Shown here: one piece after another, positions 19,801 through 26,451 of the stretch
Layout: every line of letters starts with the position of its first letter
How positions within the stretch are numbered: position 1 is the stretch's first letter
NCBI RefSeq assembly: GCF_030294985.1
Contig: NZ_AP024718.1
Coordinates: forward strand, 186,001-250,000
Source of the DNA: Methylomarinovum tepidoasis
Lineage (GTDB): Bacteria > Pseudomonadota > Gammaproteobacteria > Methylococcales > Methylothermaceae
DNA: 64,000 nt
Direction of reading: 5' to 3'
Position numbers and translations under genes: made by a program
Notes under the pieces: model-generated
Told to the model about the DNA's origin: nothing
Seen by the model: the letters and a program-made list of their open reading frames with translations, nothing else
Database searches by the model: none

Positions 19801-20571
19801 CGCGTGAGGGACCAGATGATTGACGTCGGTGCGGGCCGGAGTCCTGAAGCTGATCCAACCGGCCACTTCCCGTTGCAGCTCGGGATGACGGGCGGCGGCG
19901 AAAGTCCAGCGCAGCACCAGATCGTAGAGGGATGCGACCAAAGCCGCATCTTCCTGTCGCAACGCCTCGGCGAACAACCGTGCGGCCTCGGGATGGGATT
20001 GGATACGCCGGCGCAGGGCGGCGGCTCGATCTTCCAGCGGGCTGAGATCACCGCTTTCCGCCAACCGCGCGGCTTCCTCGCTCAGATCCTGAAGCTGGAG
20101 CGCCAGCCCGGCCACGGCCCGCTCACGGTCCTTCAGATCGTCGCTCAGGGCCTCCAGCAACGCCTGGAAACGGTCCCGGAGGGCGGCGACGTCCCAGTCC
20201 TCCGGCTTCTCGCGCTTGAAGCGCTTGGGTGCGGCTTTGGTGACGATGGCATCGCGGTAGCGCAGCACGGTGCGTACCTCTTCCACCACCTTTTCCATCT
20301 GCCGCCTGCGGGCGTCCTCGATGTGGAACAGGCGGGCGACAAAATCCCCCAGGTAAGGGGCCATGCGCACCAGCAGGTCGGAAACCTTCTCCGGCGCCAT
20401 GCCCTCCCCCCGACAAGCGCGGTATTCGTCGAACTCGCGCAGCAGCCCCGGATCGCGCGCCTCCACGTGACGGTCGAACGCGGCGACGAGATCCTCAAGA
20501 CGATGGGGGTCGTAGAGATCGGCGTAGGTGAAGCCTTCGATGCCCAGCTGCCAGCTTGCGTGCTCTGCCAT
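16870..20571 (-). CDS. Large iron-sulfur flavoprotein: unknown N-domain + GltD/NfnB-like + PyrK/NfnA-like
   Basis: This is a 1233-residue single chain. Residues 1 to about 290 are helical and unassigned. A cysteine-rich segment follows (C300, C303, C311, C335, C367, C375, C378, C382), placed like the Fe-S part of GltD/NfnB. Next come a GltD-like FAD fold (GMGPAGYTLAHYL, from 441) and a second nucleotide fold (GVIGGGLTAIDTATE, near 612). The last third resembles ferredoxin-reductase/PyrK proteins: a flavin barrel, the NAD-binding LLVGGGLGNAV, and a 2Fe-2S cluster (C1164, C1170, C1173, C1191). This order equals NfnB fused to NfnA, the electron-bifurcating NADH/NADPH:ferredoxin transhydrogenase, but the substrate is unproved. 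Start ATG 20571 follows AAGGAG; rubredoxin is next. No separate glutamate synthase large subunit is nearby. Confidence 0.75.
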   Translation of the reverse strand: MAEHASWQLGIEGFTYADLYDPHRLEDLVAAFDRHVEARDPGLLREFDEYRACRGEGMAPEKVSDLLVRMAPYLGDFVARLFHIEDARRRQMEKVVEEVRTVLRYRDAIVTKAAPKRFKREKPEDWDVAALRDRFQALLEALSDDLKDRERAVAGLALQLQDLSEEAARLAESGDLSPLEDRAAALRRRIQSHPEAARLFAEALRQEDAALVASLYDLVLRWTFAAARHPELQREVAGWISFRTPARTDVNHLVPHALVDKGAYRAWATPEGHYRRRDGFHLTDNRYRNLRPVLYEVDHCIYCHERDTDSCSKGMRDKKKGGYKTGPFGNPVTGCPLEEKISEMHWVKRQGDDIGALALIMVDNPMCPGTGHRICNECMKGCIYQKTEPVNIPEIETNVLTDVLHLPYGFEIYDLLTRWNPLNVRRPYQLPYNGKNVLVVGMGPAGYTLAHYLANEGFGVVGVDGLKIEPLPRELVGDLETPPQPIEDFDTLYEDLADRVMLGFGGVAEYGITVRWDKNFLKVIYLSLARRRTFRCYGGVRFGGTLTINEAWDLGFDHIAIAAGAGKPTIIPLKNNLIRGIRKASDFLMALQLSGAAKFSSLANLQVRLPAGVIGGGLTAIDTATELMAYYPVQVEKILQRYEKLVAARGEEAVRSRYDEEELQILDEFLEHGRAVRAERRRAEAEGEKPDFLPLLNRWGGVTVFYRRGMRNSPAYRENHEEIREALEEGILLAEGMSPLEAVQDQYGHLKAVRFQKMAEVDGRWQATDEVVEVPLRSLMVAAGTSPNTLYEEEHPGTFEMQGKFYKPFVPEWVDHVPDLEPVEDDFLWPKISRPAPFTSYQRYGKFITFYGDNNPIYAGNVVRAMASAKDSYPHIVRLFQKELETLDPAAQPERDRLWAGFRAKLDDLLLAHIVEVIRLTSNIVEIVVKAPMAAKHFAPGQFYRIQNFESQAPLRHGTRLASEGLALTGAWVDKERGIVSLIVLEMGSSSKLCGLWQPGDSLVVMGVTGAPTEIPSGRTVLLVGGGLGNAVLFSIGKALKAAGNQVLYFAGYRRSSDVFKVREIEEASDVIVWAVDDLPGNEPIRPTRPQDKTFKGNIVEAMLAYAKGELGATPIHFDDVDHLIVIGSDRMMKAVKEARYGVLAPYLKKQHTAIGSINSPMQCMLKGVCGQCLCRHVDPESGREYFVYSCYNQDQALDRVDFDHLHARLRQNTVQEKLTDLWLDYVLENPAD

Positions 20572-20635
20572 GTCACTCCTTCAAGTCGGTTATAGAACCG
20601 CCCCACAGAAATGGAGGGCGCTAATCAAACGATCA

Positions 20636-20641
20636 ATTATA
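20636..20641 (-). promoter_or_regulatory. -10 element before the large flavoprotein gene
   Basis: A perfect TATAAT on the minus strand lies 64 bases before the start codon. The expected -35 position shows no good match (AAGCCG), so the promoter may need an activator. Confidence 0.5.
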
Positions 20642-20679
20642 ACGCGTAGGGCGGCCAACGGCTTCGACGACACGGAAAT

Positions 20680-21057
20680 TCAACGTTCATCCCCGTTGCC
20701 CAGGCGCTCGGCCAGCGCCTGCAGATAGCGCTCCTGCAATAGCAGATCGTCTCCGCGCAGCTCCCCGAGCCGTTGCAGGAGCAGCTTCAGGCGGCGGCGG
20801 GCGTCGGCGGCGAGGGATTCACTGGCCAGCCCCTCGGCCAGAAGGCGGTGGACATCGGCGATCTCACGGCGCAGCTGCACTTCCTCCGGGACGTAACCGG
20901 CGTTCTTGAGGATCCGGTAGGCCATACGCAATTCCGGCGGCACCCCGGGCAGATCCTCCGCCGGCAGCGGCCTGCCGGCGCCGGGAAGATCGTCGAACGC
21001 ACCCTGGGCCATGGCCTCCTGAATGCGCTCCTCGGCAAGCCGGTCCCAGAACCGCAT
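20680..21057 (-). CDS. DUF1992 (DnaJ-C28-like) family protein
   Basis: The 125 residues hold one DUF1992 domain: FWDRLAEERIQEAMAQGAFDDLPGAGRPLP and LRMAYRILKNAGYVPEEVQLRREI. The domain is also found in the eukaryotic DNAJC28 protein, without a J-domain here. Function is unknown; it is probably cytoplasmic. ATG 21057 is preferred because it begins the conserved domain and lies 7 bases after the trpS stop. Co-transcribed with trpS. Confidence 0.8.
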   Translation of the reverse strand: MRFWDRLAEERIQEAMAQGAFDDLPGAGRPLPAEDLPGVPPELRMAYRILKNAGYVPEEVQLRREIADVHRLLAEGLASESLAADARRRLKLLLQRLGELRGDDLLLQERYLQALAERLGNGDER

Positions 21058-21064
21058 GATCGCC

Positions 21065-22087
21065 TCAGGCCAGCGGCGCGATGCCCACCGCCTCACGGAT
21101 CTCGCGCATGAAGGGACGGGCCACCTCCCGCGCCCGCTCGCCGCCCTGGCGCAGCACCTGTTCGATCCGCTCCGGATGCTGGATCAGCTCTTCGTAGCGG
21201 GTCCGGGCCTCCTTGATGTGCGCGTTGATGTATTCGAACAGCAGCTGTTTCATCTCGCCCCAGGCGATGCCTTCTTGATAGCGTTTGCGCAGCGCCTCGA
21301 CCTCCTCCTTGGTGGCAAAGGCCTGGTAGATGCTGAACAGGGTGCAGGTGTCCGGATCCTTGGGCGCCTCCGGCGGCAGGGAGTTGGTCTTGATCTTCAT
21401 GATCAGCTTGCGCAGGCGCTTTTCCGGAGCGAAGATGGGAATGGTGTTGTCGTAGCTCTTGCTCATCTTGCGCCCGTCCAGCCCCAGCAGCACCGCGGTT
21501 TCCTCCTGGATCACCGCCTCGGGCAGCACGAAATGGCGGCCGTAGATGTGATTGAAACGGGCGGCGATGTCCCGGGCCATCTCGATATGCTGGATCTGGT
21601 CCCTGCCCACCGGCACCTTCCTGGCCTTGAACAACAGGATGTCGGCGGCCATGAGGATCGGATAGCAGTACAATCCCATGGTGATGCCCTTGTCCGGGTC
21701 TTTCTCCCCCCTGTCGAGGTTCTCCTGCACCGCCGCCTTGTAGGCGTGGGCCCGGTTCATCAGCCCTTTGGCGGTGACACAGCTGAGAATCCAGGCCAGC
21801 TCGGTGATCTCCGGCACGTCCGACTGGCGGTAGAACACGGCGTTGTCGGTGTCGAGCCCCAATGCCAGCCAGGTGGCGGCGATCTCCAGGGTGGACTGGC
21901 GGATCCGCGCCGGTTCCTGGCATTTGATCAGGGCGTGGTAGTCGGCGAGGAAATAGAACGGCTTGACGTTGGGATCACGGCTGGCCTCGATGGCCGGCCG
22001 GATGGCGCCCACGTAGTTGCCCAGGTGGGGGGTGCCGGTGGTGGTGATGCCGGTGAGGACGATTTCCTTTTCGCGTGTGTCGGTCAT
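21065..22087 (-). CDS. trpS: Tryptophanyl-tRNA synthetase
   Basis: This 340-residue class I aminoacyl-tRNA synthetase charges tRNA-Trp. The HIGH-like motif is TPHLGNYVGA near residue 19 and the KMSKS loop is GRKMSKSYDN near 203. The tryptophan-pocket region PVGRDQIQHIEMARDIA is present. The start is ATG 22087, with a TATAAT 30 bases upstream on the same strand. Confidence 0.97.
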   Translation of the reverse strand: MTDTREKEIVLTGITTTGTPHLGNYVGAIRPAIEASRDPNVKPFYFLADYHALIKCQEPARIRQSTLEIAATWLALGLDTDNAVFYRQSDVPEITELAWILSCVTAKGLMNRAHAYKAAVQENLDRGEKDPDKGITMGLYCYPILMAADILLFKARKVPVGRDQIQHIEMARDIAARFNHIYGRHFVLPEAVIQEETAVLLGLDGRKMSKSYDNTIPIFAPEKRLRKLIMKIKTNSLPPEAPKDPDTCTLFSIYQAFATKEEVEALRKRYQEGIAWGEMKQLLFEYINAHIKEARTRYEELIQHPERIEQVLRQGGERAREVARPFMREIREAVGIAPLA

Positions 22088-22116
22088 GATGGCCTCGGTT
22101 GCAAACGATCCGGCCT

Positions 22117-22122
22117 ATTATA
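22117..22122 (-). promoter_or_regulatory. -10 element of trpS
   Basis: TATAAT on the minus strand places the transcript start about 23 bases before the trpS ATG. It is back-to-back with a plus-strand TATAAT at 22165-22170 for the next gene. Confidence 0.5.
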
Positions 22123-22164
22123 ACCGCCGCCCGCAGTGCACGAATCCCCTATCCGGCGGTCTGA

Positions 22165-22170
22165 TATAAT
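22165..22170 (+). promoter_or_regulatory. -10 element of the coiled-coil gene and speA
   Basis: A perfect TATAAT lies 29 bases before the ATG at 22199. It has no strong -35. It would drive the coiled-coil gene together with speA and the dehydrogenase, which follow at 6- and 2-base gaps. Confidence 0.5.
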
Positions 22171-22198
22171 CGTTCAGACGCTCAACACTTTCACCGCC

Positions 22199-22684
22199 AT
22201 GGCGCTCGCTCACGAAGACCTCGAACAGATCCGCAAGCTGATCCGCGAGGAAGTCGATGCCCGGATTTCCCCGGTCCAGGCCACCGTCAGGTACGACTTG
22301 GAACTGCGCGAACGGCTGGTGCGGCTGGAAGAGGAGCTCAAACATCAGCGGGAACTGATGGAGCAGGGCTTCCGGCTGATGGAACAGCGTTTCGCCCAGA
22401 TCGACAAGCGCTTCGAACAGATCGAGAGGCGTCTCGACCAAGTCGACAAGCGTTTTGAACAGGTCGAGAAGCGCTTCGAGCAAATCGAGAAGCGGATGGA
22501 GCTCATGGAAAACCGCATGGAGCTCATGGAGAAGCGTATGGAACTCATGGAAAACCGCATGGATTCGCTGGAACGGCGTATGGAAAGCTGGGAAGCCCGC
22601 TTCGAACGCTTCATGCGCTGGTCCTTCGCCACTACCCTCACCGTCGGCGGCCTGGTGGTCGCGGCGATCAAATACCTTCCCTGA
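22199..22684 (+). CDS. Heptad-repeat coiled-coil protein with C-terminal membrane anchor
   Basis: The 161 residues start MALAHEDLEQIRKLIREEV. After residue 62 come eleven uninterrupted 7-residue units of the pattern R-F/M-x-x-I/M-E/D-K/N (RFEQIEK, RMELMEN and so on), then one hydrophobic helix (TTLTVGGLVVAAI) and a short tail. It should form a long parallel coiled coil anchored in the membrane by its end, like DUF1640-type proteins. The repeats are also visible as 21-base units in the DNA (22390-22610). ATG 22199 is chosen because it follows the TATAAT by a normal distance. Function is unknown. It precedes speA by 6 bases. Confidence 0.8.
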   Translation: MALAHEDLEQIRKLIREEVDARISPVQATVRYDLELRERLVRLEEELKHQRELMEQGFRLMEQRFAQIDKRFEQIERRLDQVDKRFEQVEKRFEQIEKRMELMENRMELMEKRMELMENRMDSLERRMESWEARFERFMRWSFATTLTVGGLVVAAIKYLP

Positions 22685-22690
22685 GCCTCC

Positions 22691-24568
22691 ATGGACTGGA
22701 GCCTGCGGGACACCCGCGAGACCTACGCCCTCCCTCACTGGAGTGACGGCTATTTCGACATCGACGACAAGGGACGCCTGACCGCCCGGCCCTGGCGCGA
22801 CCCGGCCCGCGGCGAGATTCCCCTGGCGGAGGTGGCCGCCGCCGCCGAGCGCGAGGGGCTGGCCCTGCCGGTGCTGGTGCGCTTCACCGACATCCTTCGC
22901 GACCGGGTGCTCCGGCTGTCGCAGGCCTTTGCCACCGCCTGCAGCGAGTACGGCTTTCAGGGAACCTACACCCCCGTCTATCCCATCAAGGTCAACCAGC
23001 AGCGAAGCGTGGTGGAGGCGATCCTCCACGCCCCGGTCCCCCGCATCGGCCTCGAGGCCGGCAGCAAACCGGAACTGCTGGCCCTGCTGGCGCTGGCCCC
23101 CCGGGGCACGCAGGTCATCTGCAACGGCTACAAGGACCGCGCCTACGTCCGTCTGGCCCTCATCGGCCGCCGGCTGGGACTGGACGTGCACATCGTGGTG
23201 GAAAAGTCTTCCGAGCTGGACCTGATCCTGGCCGAAAGCGAAGCCTTGGGCATCGAACCGCGCCTGGGGGTGCGGCTGCGGCTGGCCTCGGTCACCTCCG
23301 GCAAATGGCAGAACAGCGGCGGCGAGAAGGCCAAGTTCGGACTCCCCCCCGCCGGCGTGCTGGCCCTGGTGGAAACGTTGCAGGGCCACGGCCGGCTGGA
23401 CTGGCTCACCCTGATGCATTTCCACGTCGGCTCCCAGGTCACCGACATCCACGAGCTCAAGAAGGCCCTGCGCGAGGCCGGGCGTTATTACGCCGAGCTG
23501 CGCCGTCTCGGCGTTCCCGTCACCTGCGTCGATGGCGGCGGCGGTCTGGGCGTCGACTACGAAGGCACGCGCTCCAACGACTTCTGCTCGGTCAATTACA
23601 CCCTGGAGGAATACGCCCACACTCTGGTACGGGCTTTCACCGAGATCTGCGCCGAGGCGCATCTGCCCCACCCCGATCTCGTCACCGAATCGGGCCGGGC
23701 GCTGACCGCCCATCACGCGGTGCTGATCACCGACGTCACCGAGGTGGAGACGGTTCCCGCCACGCCGCCGCCGGCCACCGGCGACACCCCGGCGGTGCTG
23801 GCGGACCTGCGCCGCGCCCTCGACCGCCTCGACCACGGCGGCCCGGTGGCCACCTTCCACGACGCCTGGTTCGACCTCCAGGAGGCCCGCACCCTCTATA
23901 CCCAGGGCAAGCTCACCCTGGCCCAGCTGGCCGAGGCCGAACAGCTCAGCCAGATCGTCGCCCGGCGGGTGCGCGAGCGCCTCGACATCCGCCTGCGCGC
24001 CCACCGCGACCTCCTCGACCACCTCAACGACCGCCTCGCCGACAAGGTCTTCTGCAACTTCTCGGTGTTCCAGTCCCTGCCCGACGCCTGGGCCATCGGC
24101 CAGATCTTCCCGGTGGTGCCCCTGCAGCGCCTGGACGAGCCGCCGACGCGCCGCGGCCGCATCATGGACCTGACCTGCGATTCCGACGGCACCCTGAACG
24201 GCTACGTGGACCGCCAGAGCGTCGAGACCACCCTGGCCCTGCACGCCATCGCCCCTGGCGAACGCTACCTGCTCGGCTTCTTCCTGGTGGGCGCCTACCA
24301 GGAAATCCTCGGCGACATGCACAACCTGTTCGGGGACACCCACTCGGTCAACGTGGAACTGGACGACGACGGCCGCTGGCACCTGAAGGAACCGCTGCGC
24401 GGCGATCTGGCCTGCGACCTGCTCCGCTACGTCCACATCCAGCCCGAAGCCCTGCAACGGGCCTTCCGCAAGAAGCTGGCCGAGGCCGAACTGCCCCCAG
24501 CCCAACGCCGCGCCTTCGAAAACGAACTGGTTTCCGGTCTCAACGGCTACACCTACCTGGAGGATTGA
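22691..24568 (+). CDS. speA: Biosynthetic arginine decarboxylase
   Basis: This 625-residue PLP enzyme makes agmatine from arginine, the first step of one putrescine route. The PLP lysine is K100 in VYPIKVNQQ. Glycine-rich phosphate contacts appear as CVDGGGGLGVDYEG, and the C-terminal barrel carries CDSDG, the usual acidic catalytic motif. Length agrees with the SpeA family (E. coli 658). It is followed after 2 bases by a beta-hydroxyacid dehydrogenase. Confidence 0.96.
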   Translation: MDWSLRDTRETYALPHWSDGYFDIDDKGRLTARPWRDPARGEIPLAEVAAAAEREGLALPVLVRFTDILRDRVLRLSQAFATACSEYGFQGTYTPVYPIKVNQQRSVVEAILHAPVPRIGLEAGSKPELLALLALAPRGTQVICNGYKDRAYVRLALIGRRLGLDVHIVVEKSSELDLILAESEALGIEPRLGVRLRLASVTSGKWQNSGGEKAKFGLPPAGVLALVETLQGHGRLDWLTLMHFHVGSQVTDIHELKKALREAGRYYAELRRLGVPVTCVDGGGGLGVDYEGTRSNDFCSVNYTLEEYAHTLVRAFTEICAEAHLPHPDLVTESGRALTAHHAVLITDVTEVETVPATPPPATGDTPAVLADLRRALDRLDHGGPVATFHDAWFDLQEARTLYTQGKLTLAQLAEAEQLSQIVARRVRERLDIRLRAHRDLLDHLNDRLADKVFCNFSVFQSLPDAWAIGQIFPVVPLQRLDEPPTRRGRIMDLTCDSDGTLNGYVDRQSVETTLALHAIAPGERYLLGFFLVGAYQEILGDMHNLFGDTHSVNVELDDDGRWHLKEPLRGDLACDLLRYVHIQPEALQRAFRKKLAEAELPPAQRRAFENELVSGLNGYTYLED

Positions 24569-24570
24569 GG

Positions 24571-25455
24571 ATGACGCTGCGAACCGGTTTCATCGGCCTC
24601 GGCGCCATGGGCGCCCCCATGGCCCGCAATCTGGCCCGGGCCGGGCTGCTGACCGCGGTGTGGAACCGCACCCCGGCCAAGGCGGCCGAACTGGCGAAGG
24701 AACTGGACGTGACCGTGGCCGCCGATCCGGCTGATCTGGCCCACCGCTGCGACGCGGTCTGCCTGTGCGTCTCCGCCGACGCCGACGTGCTCGAAACCAT
24801 CGACGCCCTGCTGCCGGGGCTGCGACCGGGCACGGTGGTGATCGACCACTCCACCGTCAGCAGCGAAACCGCTCGTCTGGCGGCGGCGAAGATCCGCGCC
24901 GTCGGCGGCGATTTTCTCGACGCCCCGGTTTCCGGCGGCGTCGAGGGGGCCCGGGCCGGCACCCTGGCGGTCATGGTGGGCGGCGAGGCGAACACCCTGG
25001 AAAAAGCCCGCCCGGTGCTGGAGGCGGTCGGCGGCCGCATCGCCCACATGGGCGACGTGGGCGCGGGACAGGCCACCAAGGCGGTCAACCAGGTGCTGTG
25101 CGCCGGCATCAACCAGGCCGTGTGCGAGGCCCTGGCCTTCGGGCGCGCCCTGGGCCTGAACCTGGACAAGGTCATCGACGTGATCTCCAAGGGCGCGGCG
25201 GGTAACTGGTTCCTGGAAAAACGCGGCCCGACCATGATCCAAGGCAGCTTCGAGCCCGGCTTCAAGCTGTCCCTGCACCACAAGGACCTCCAGATCTGCC
25301 GGGAGATGGCCCGGCACCGAGGTGCGGAGGTGCCTTTGGTGGAAAAAACCCTGGCGGACTATCGCCGCCTGATGGCCGAGGGTCACGGCGAGGAAGATAT
25401 TTCCGCCCTGCTACGATTGTGGTATCAGCCTGACGGAAATTGTCAGAAAAATTGA
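24571..25455 (+). CDS. NAD(P)-dependent beta-hydroxyacid dehydrogenase family protein
   Basis: The 294 residues have the Rossmann start GFIGLGAMGAPMARNLARAG, the substrate-binding DAPVSGGVEGARAGTLAVMVGG and the catalytic-lysine segment GQATKAVNQ. These match the 3-hydroxyisobutyrate / tartronate semialdehyde / succinic semialdehyde reductase family. The exact substrate is not fixed by sequence; linkage to speA could suggest an aldehyde reduction. ATG 24571 lies 2 bases after speA. The stop codon falls inside a regulatory palindrome array for the next gene. Confidence 0.88.
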   Translation: MTLRTGFIGLGAMGAPMARNLARAGLLTAVWNRTPAKAAELAKELDVTVAADPADLAHRCDAVCLCVSADADVLETIDALLPGLRPGTVVIDHSTVSSETARLAAAKIRAVGGDFLDAPVSGGVEGARAGTLAVMVGGEANTLEKARPVLEAVGGRIAHMGDVGAGQATKAVNQVLCAGINQAVCEALAFGRALGLNLDKVIDVISKGAAGNWFLEKRGPTMIQGSFEPGFKLSLHHKDLQICREMARHRGAEVPLVEKTLADYRRLMAEGHGEEDISALLRLWYQPDGNCQKN

Positions 25456-25456
25456 C
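25431..25456. promoter_or_regulatory. Triple half-site, probable PrsR binding region
   Basis: TGAC, GTCA and TGAC begin at 25431, 25442 and 25453, each 11 bases apart, giving two overlapping palindromes one helical turn apart. The array lies about 80-105 bases before the start predicted from the sigma-54 element, the usual place for an enhancer-binding protein. PrsR is the obvious candidate in this window. Confidence 0.5.
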
Positions 25457-25510
25457 AACCCGCCGGCCTCAAAGCACCTGATATAAAATAAATCAATATG
25501 CTACTAAAAT

Positions 25511-25526
25511 TGGCGCAATTTATGCT
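25511..25526 (+). promoter_or_regulatory. Sigma-54 (-24/-12) promoter of the PEP-CTERM gene
   Basis: TGGCGCAATTTATGCT fits TGGCAC-N5-TTGCT, with the GG and GC doublets exactly 12 bases apart. It differs from consensus at two minor positions. The ATG is 62 bases downstream. PEP-CTERM genes are known to be controlled by PrsK/PrsR with sigma-54, and both regulators are encoded at 54.8-58.2 kb. Confidence 0.65.
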
Positions 25527-25587
25527 TTAACATAGCTGTAGGGATAGAGGGCACTCAGAAACTCAGGATGAAGTTCTAGGAGTGCCA

Positions 25588-26412
25588 ATGAAACATTACT
25601 ACCTGATCCCCGGACTGACCGCGTTGCTTTTGTTGACGCAAACGCCGGTACAGGCCATCACAATCGATGGCGATCTGAACGACTGGATCGCCACCCCCCA
25701 GGGCGAAGCCAGCGACTGGCAGCCGCTACGCAATACGACCTCCTACACGATCGAGGATCAAAACACCTCTTACCTGAATCCAGGCTACGGCGGCCAAAAT
25801 TACGATGCCGAAGCCATCTATGTGGAAATCGACGGCGGCACGCTGTACATCGCCATCGTGACCGGGTTGAGCCCGAATTCCAGCGCATGGCCCGCCGGCG
25901 ACATCGCCATCGATTTCGGTGACGACGACAGCTTCGAATACGGCATCGTGGTCCTGGGAGATACGAGCAATCCTCGCGGCGGGCTGGGCTCAGCCGGCGA
26001 GATATATCAGGTCACCGAATGGAACTACGGACTCTGGACCGCCCCTGCCAACTACGATCCATCCGGCAGCTCATTGTACAAATCCGCACATCCGACGACT
26101 GTCAAATCGGGGGAACACGAAGGGACTGCCAGAATGGTTTATCAGAAGGCCCTTTATAATGACAACGAGATCACCCAGTTAGGCAAATTCGCTGGCGATC
26201 ATTATGTGATCGAAACCGCTATCGACGTTTCGGTCTTCGACCCCTCGCTGTGGGGACAGAAGTTCAACGTTCATTGGACGATGGCCTGCGCCAACGACTG
26301 GATCGAAGTCGATCCGGTTCCAGAACCACCGGTAGCCCTCTTGTTTGGCGCCGGCCTCGGCTTGCTGGGATGGTCCCGCTATCAAAGCAAAAGACGCGCC
26401 CACCGATCGTAA
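25588..26412 (+). CDS. PEP-CTERM sorting-domain protein with CBM9-like N-terminal domain
   Basis: This 274-residue exported protein has a signal peptide (HYYLIPGLTALLLLTQTPVQA) and a mature N-terminus ITIDGDLNDW, a start typical of CBM9-like carbohydrate-binding domains. It ends in a PEP-CTERM signal: VPEPPVALLFGAGLGLLGW followed by a basic tail. Exosortase (not in the window) would cleave it on the way to the cell surface or the exopolysaccharide matrix. ATG 25588 is preceded by AGGAG; an upstream in-frame GTG is less likely. A sigma-54 promoter and a palindrome array lie upstream. Confidence 0.85.
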   Translation: MKHYYLIPGLTALLLLTQTPVQAITIDGDLNDWIATPQGEASDWQPLRNTTSYTIEDQNTSYLNPGYGGQNYDAEAIYVEIDGGTLYIAIVTGLSPNSSAWPAGDIAIDFGDDDSFEYGIVVLGDTSNPRGGLGSAGEIYQVTEWNYGLWTAPANYDPSGSSLYKSAHPTTVKSGEHEGTARMVYQKALYNDNEITQLGKFAGDHYVIETAIDVSVFDPSLWGQKFNVHWTMACANDWIEVDPVPEPPVALLFGAGLGLLGWSRYQSKRRAHRS

Positions 26413-26429
26413 TCGCCGGAAGCGGTGAT
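26412..26429. terminator. Hairpin between convergent genes
   Basis: A 7-base-pair stem (with one G-U) around a GAAG loop lies at the stop of the PEP-CTERM gene, facing the end of nirK. It has no T-tract, so a termination role is only suggested by position. Confidence 0.3.
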
Positions 26430-26451
26430 CTCCACCGACATCCAGGTAGAA

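Noticed and set aside
18325-20595. 756-codon frame antisense to the large flavoprotein
   Set aside because: The minus-strand protein has clear FAD and Fe-S motifs; the plus-strand frame has none.
22390-22621. 21-base repeats as a possible CRISPR or satellite
   Set aside because: The units are in-frame heptads of a coiled-coil protein without spacers.
22118-24505. 795-codon frame antisense to speA and the coiled-coil gene
   Set aside because: It runs through the DNA repeats of the coiled-coil gene and gives low-complexity sequence.
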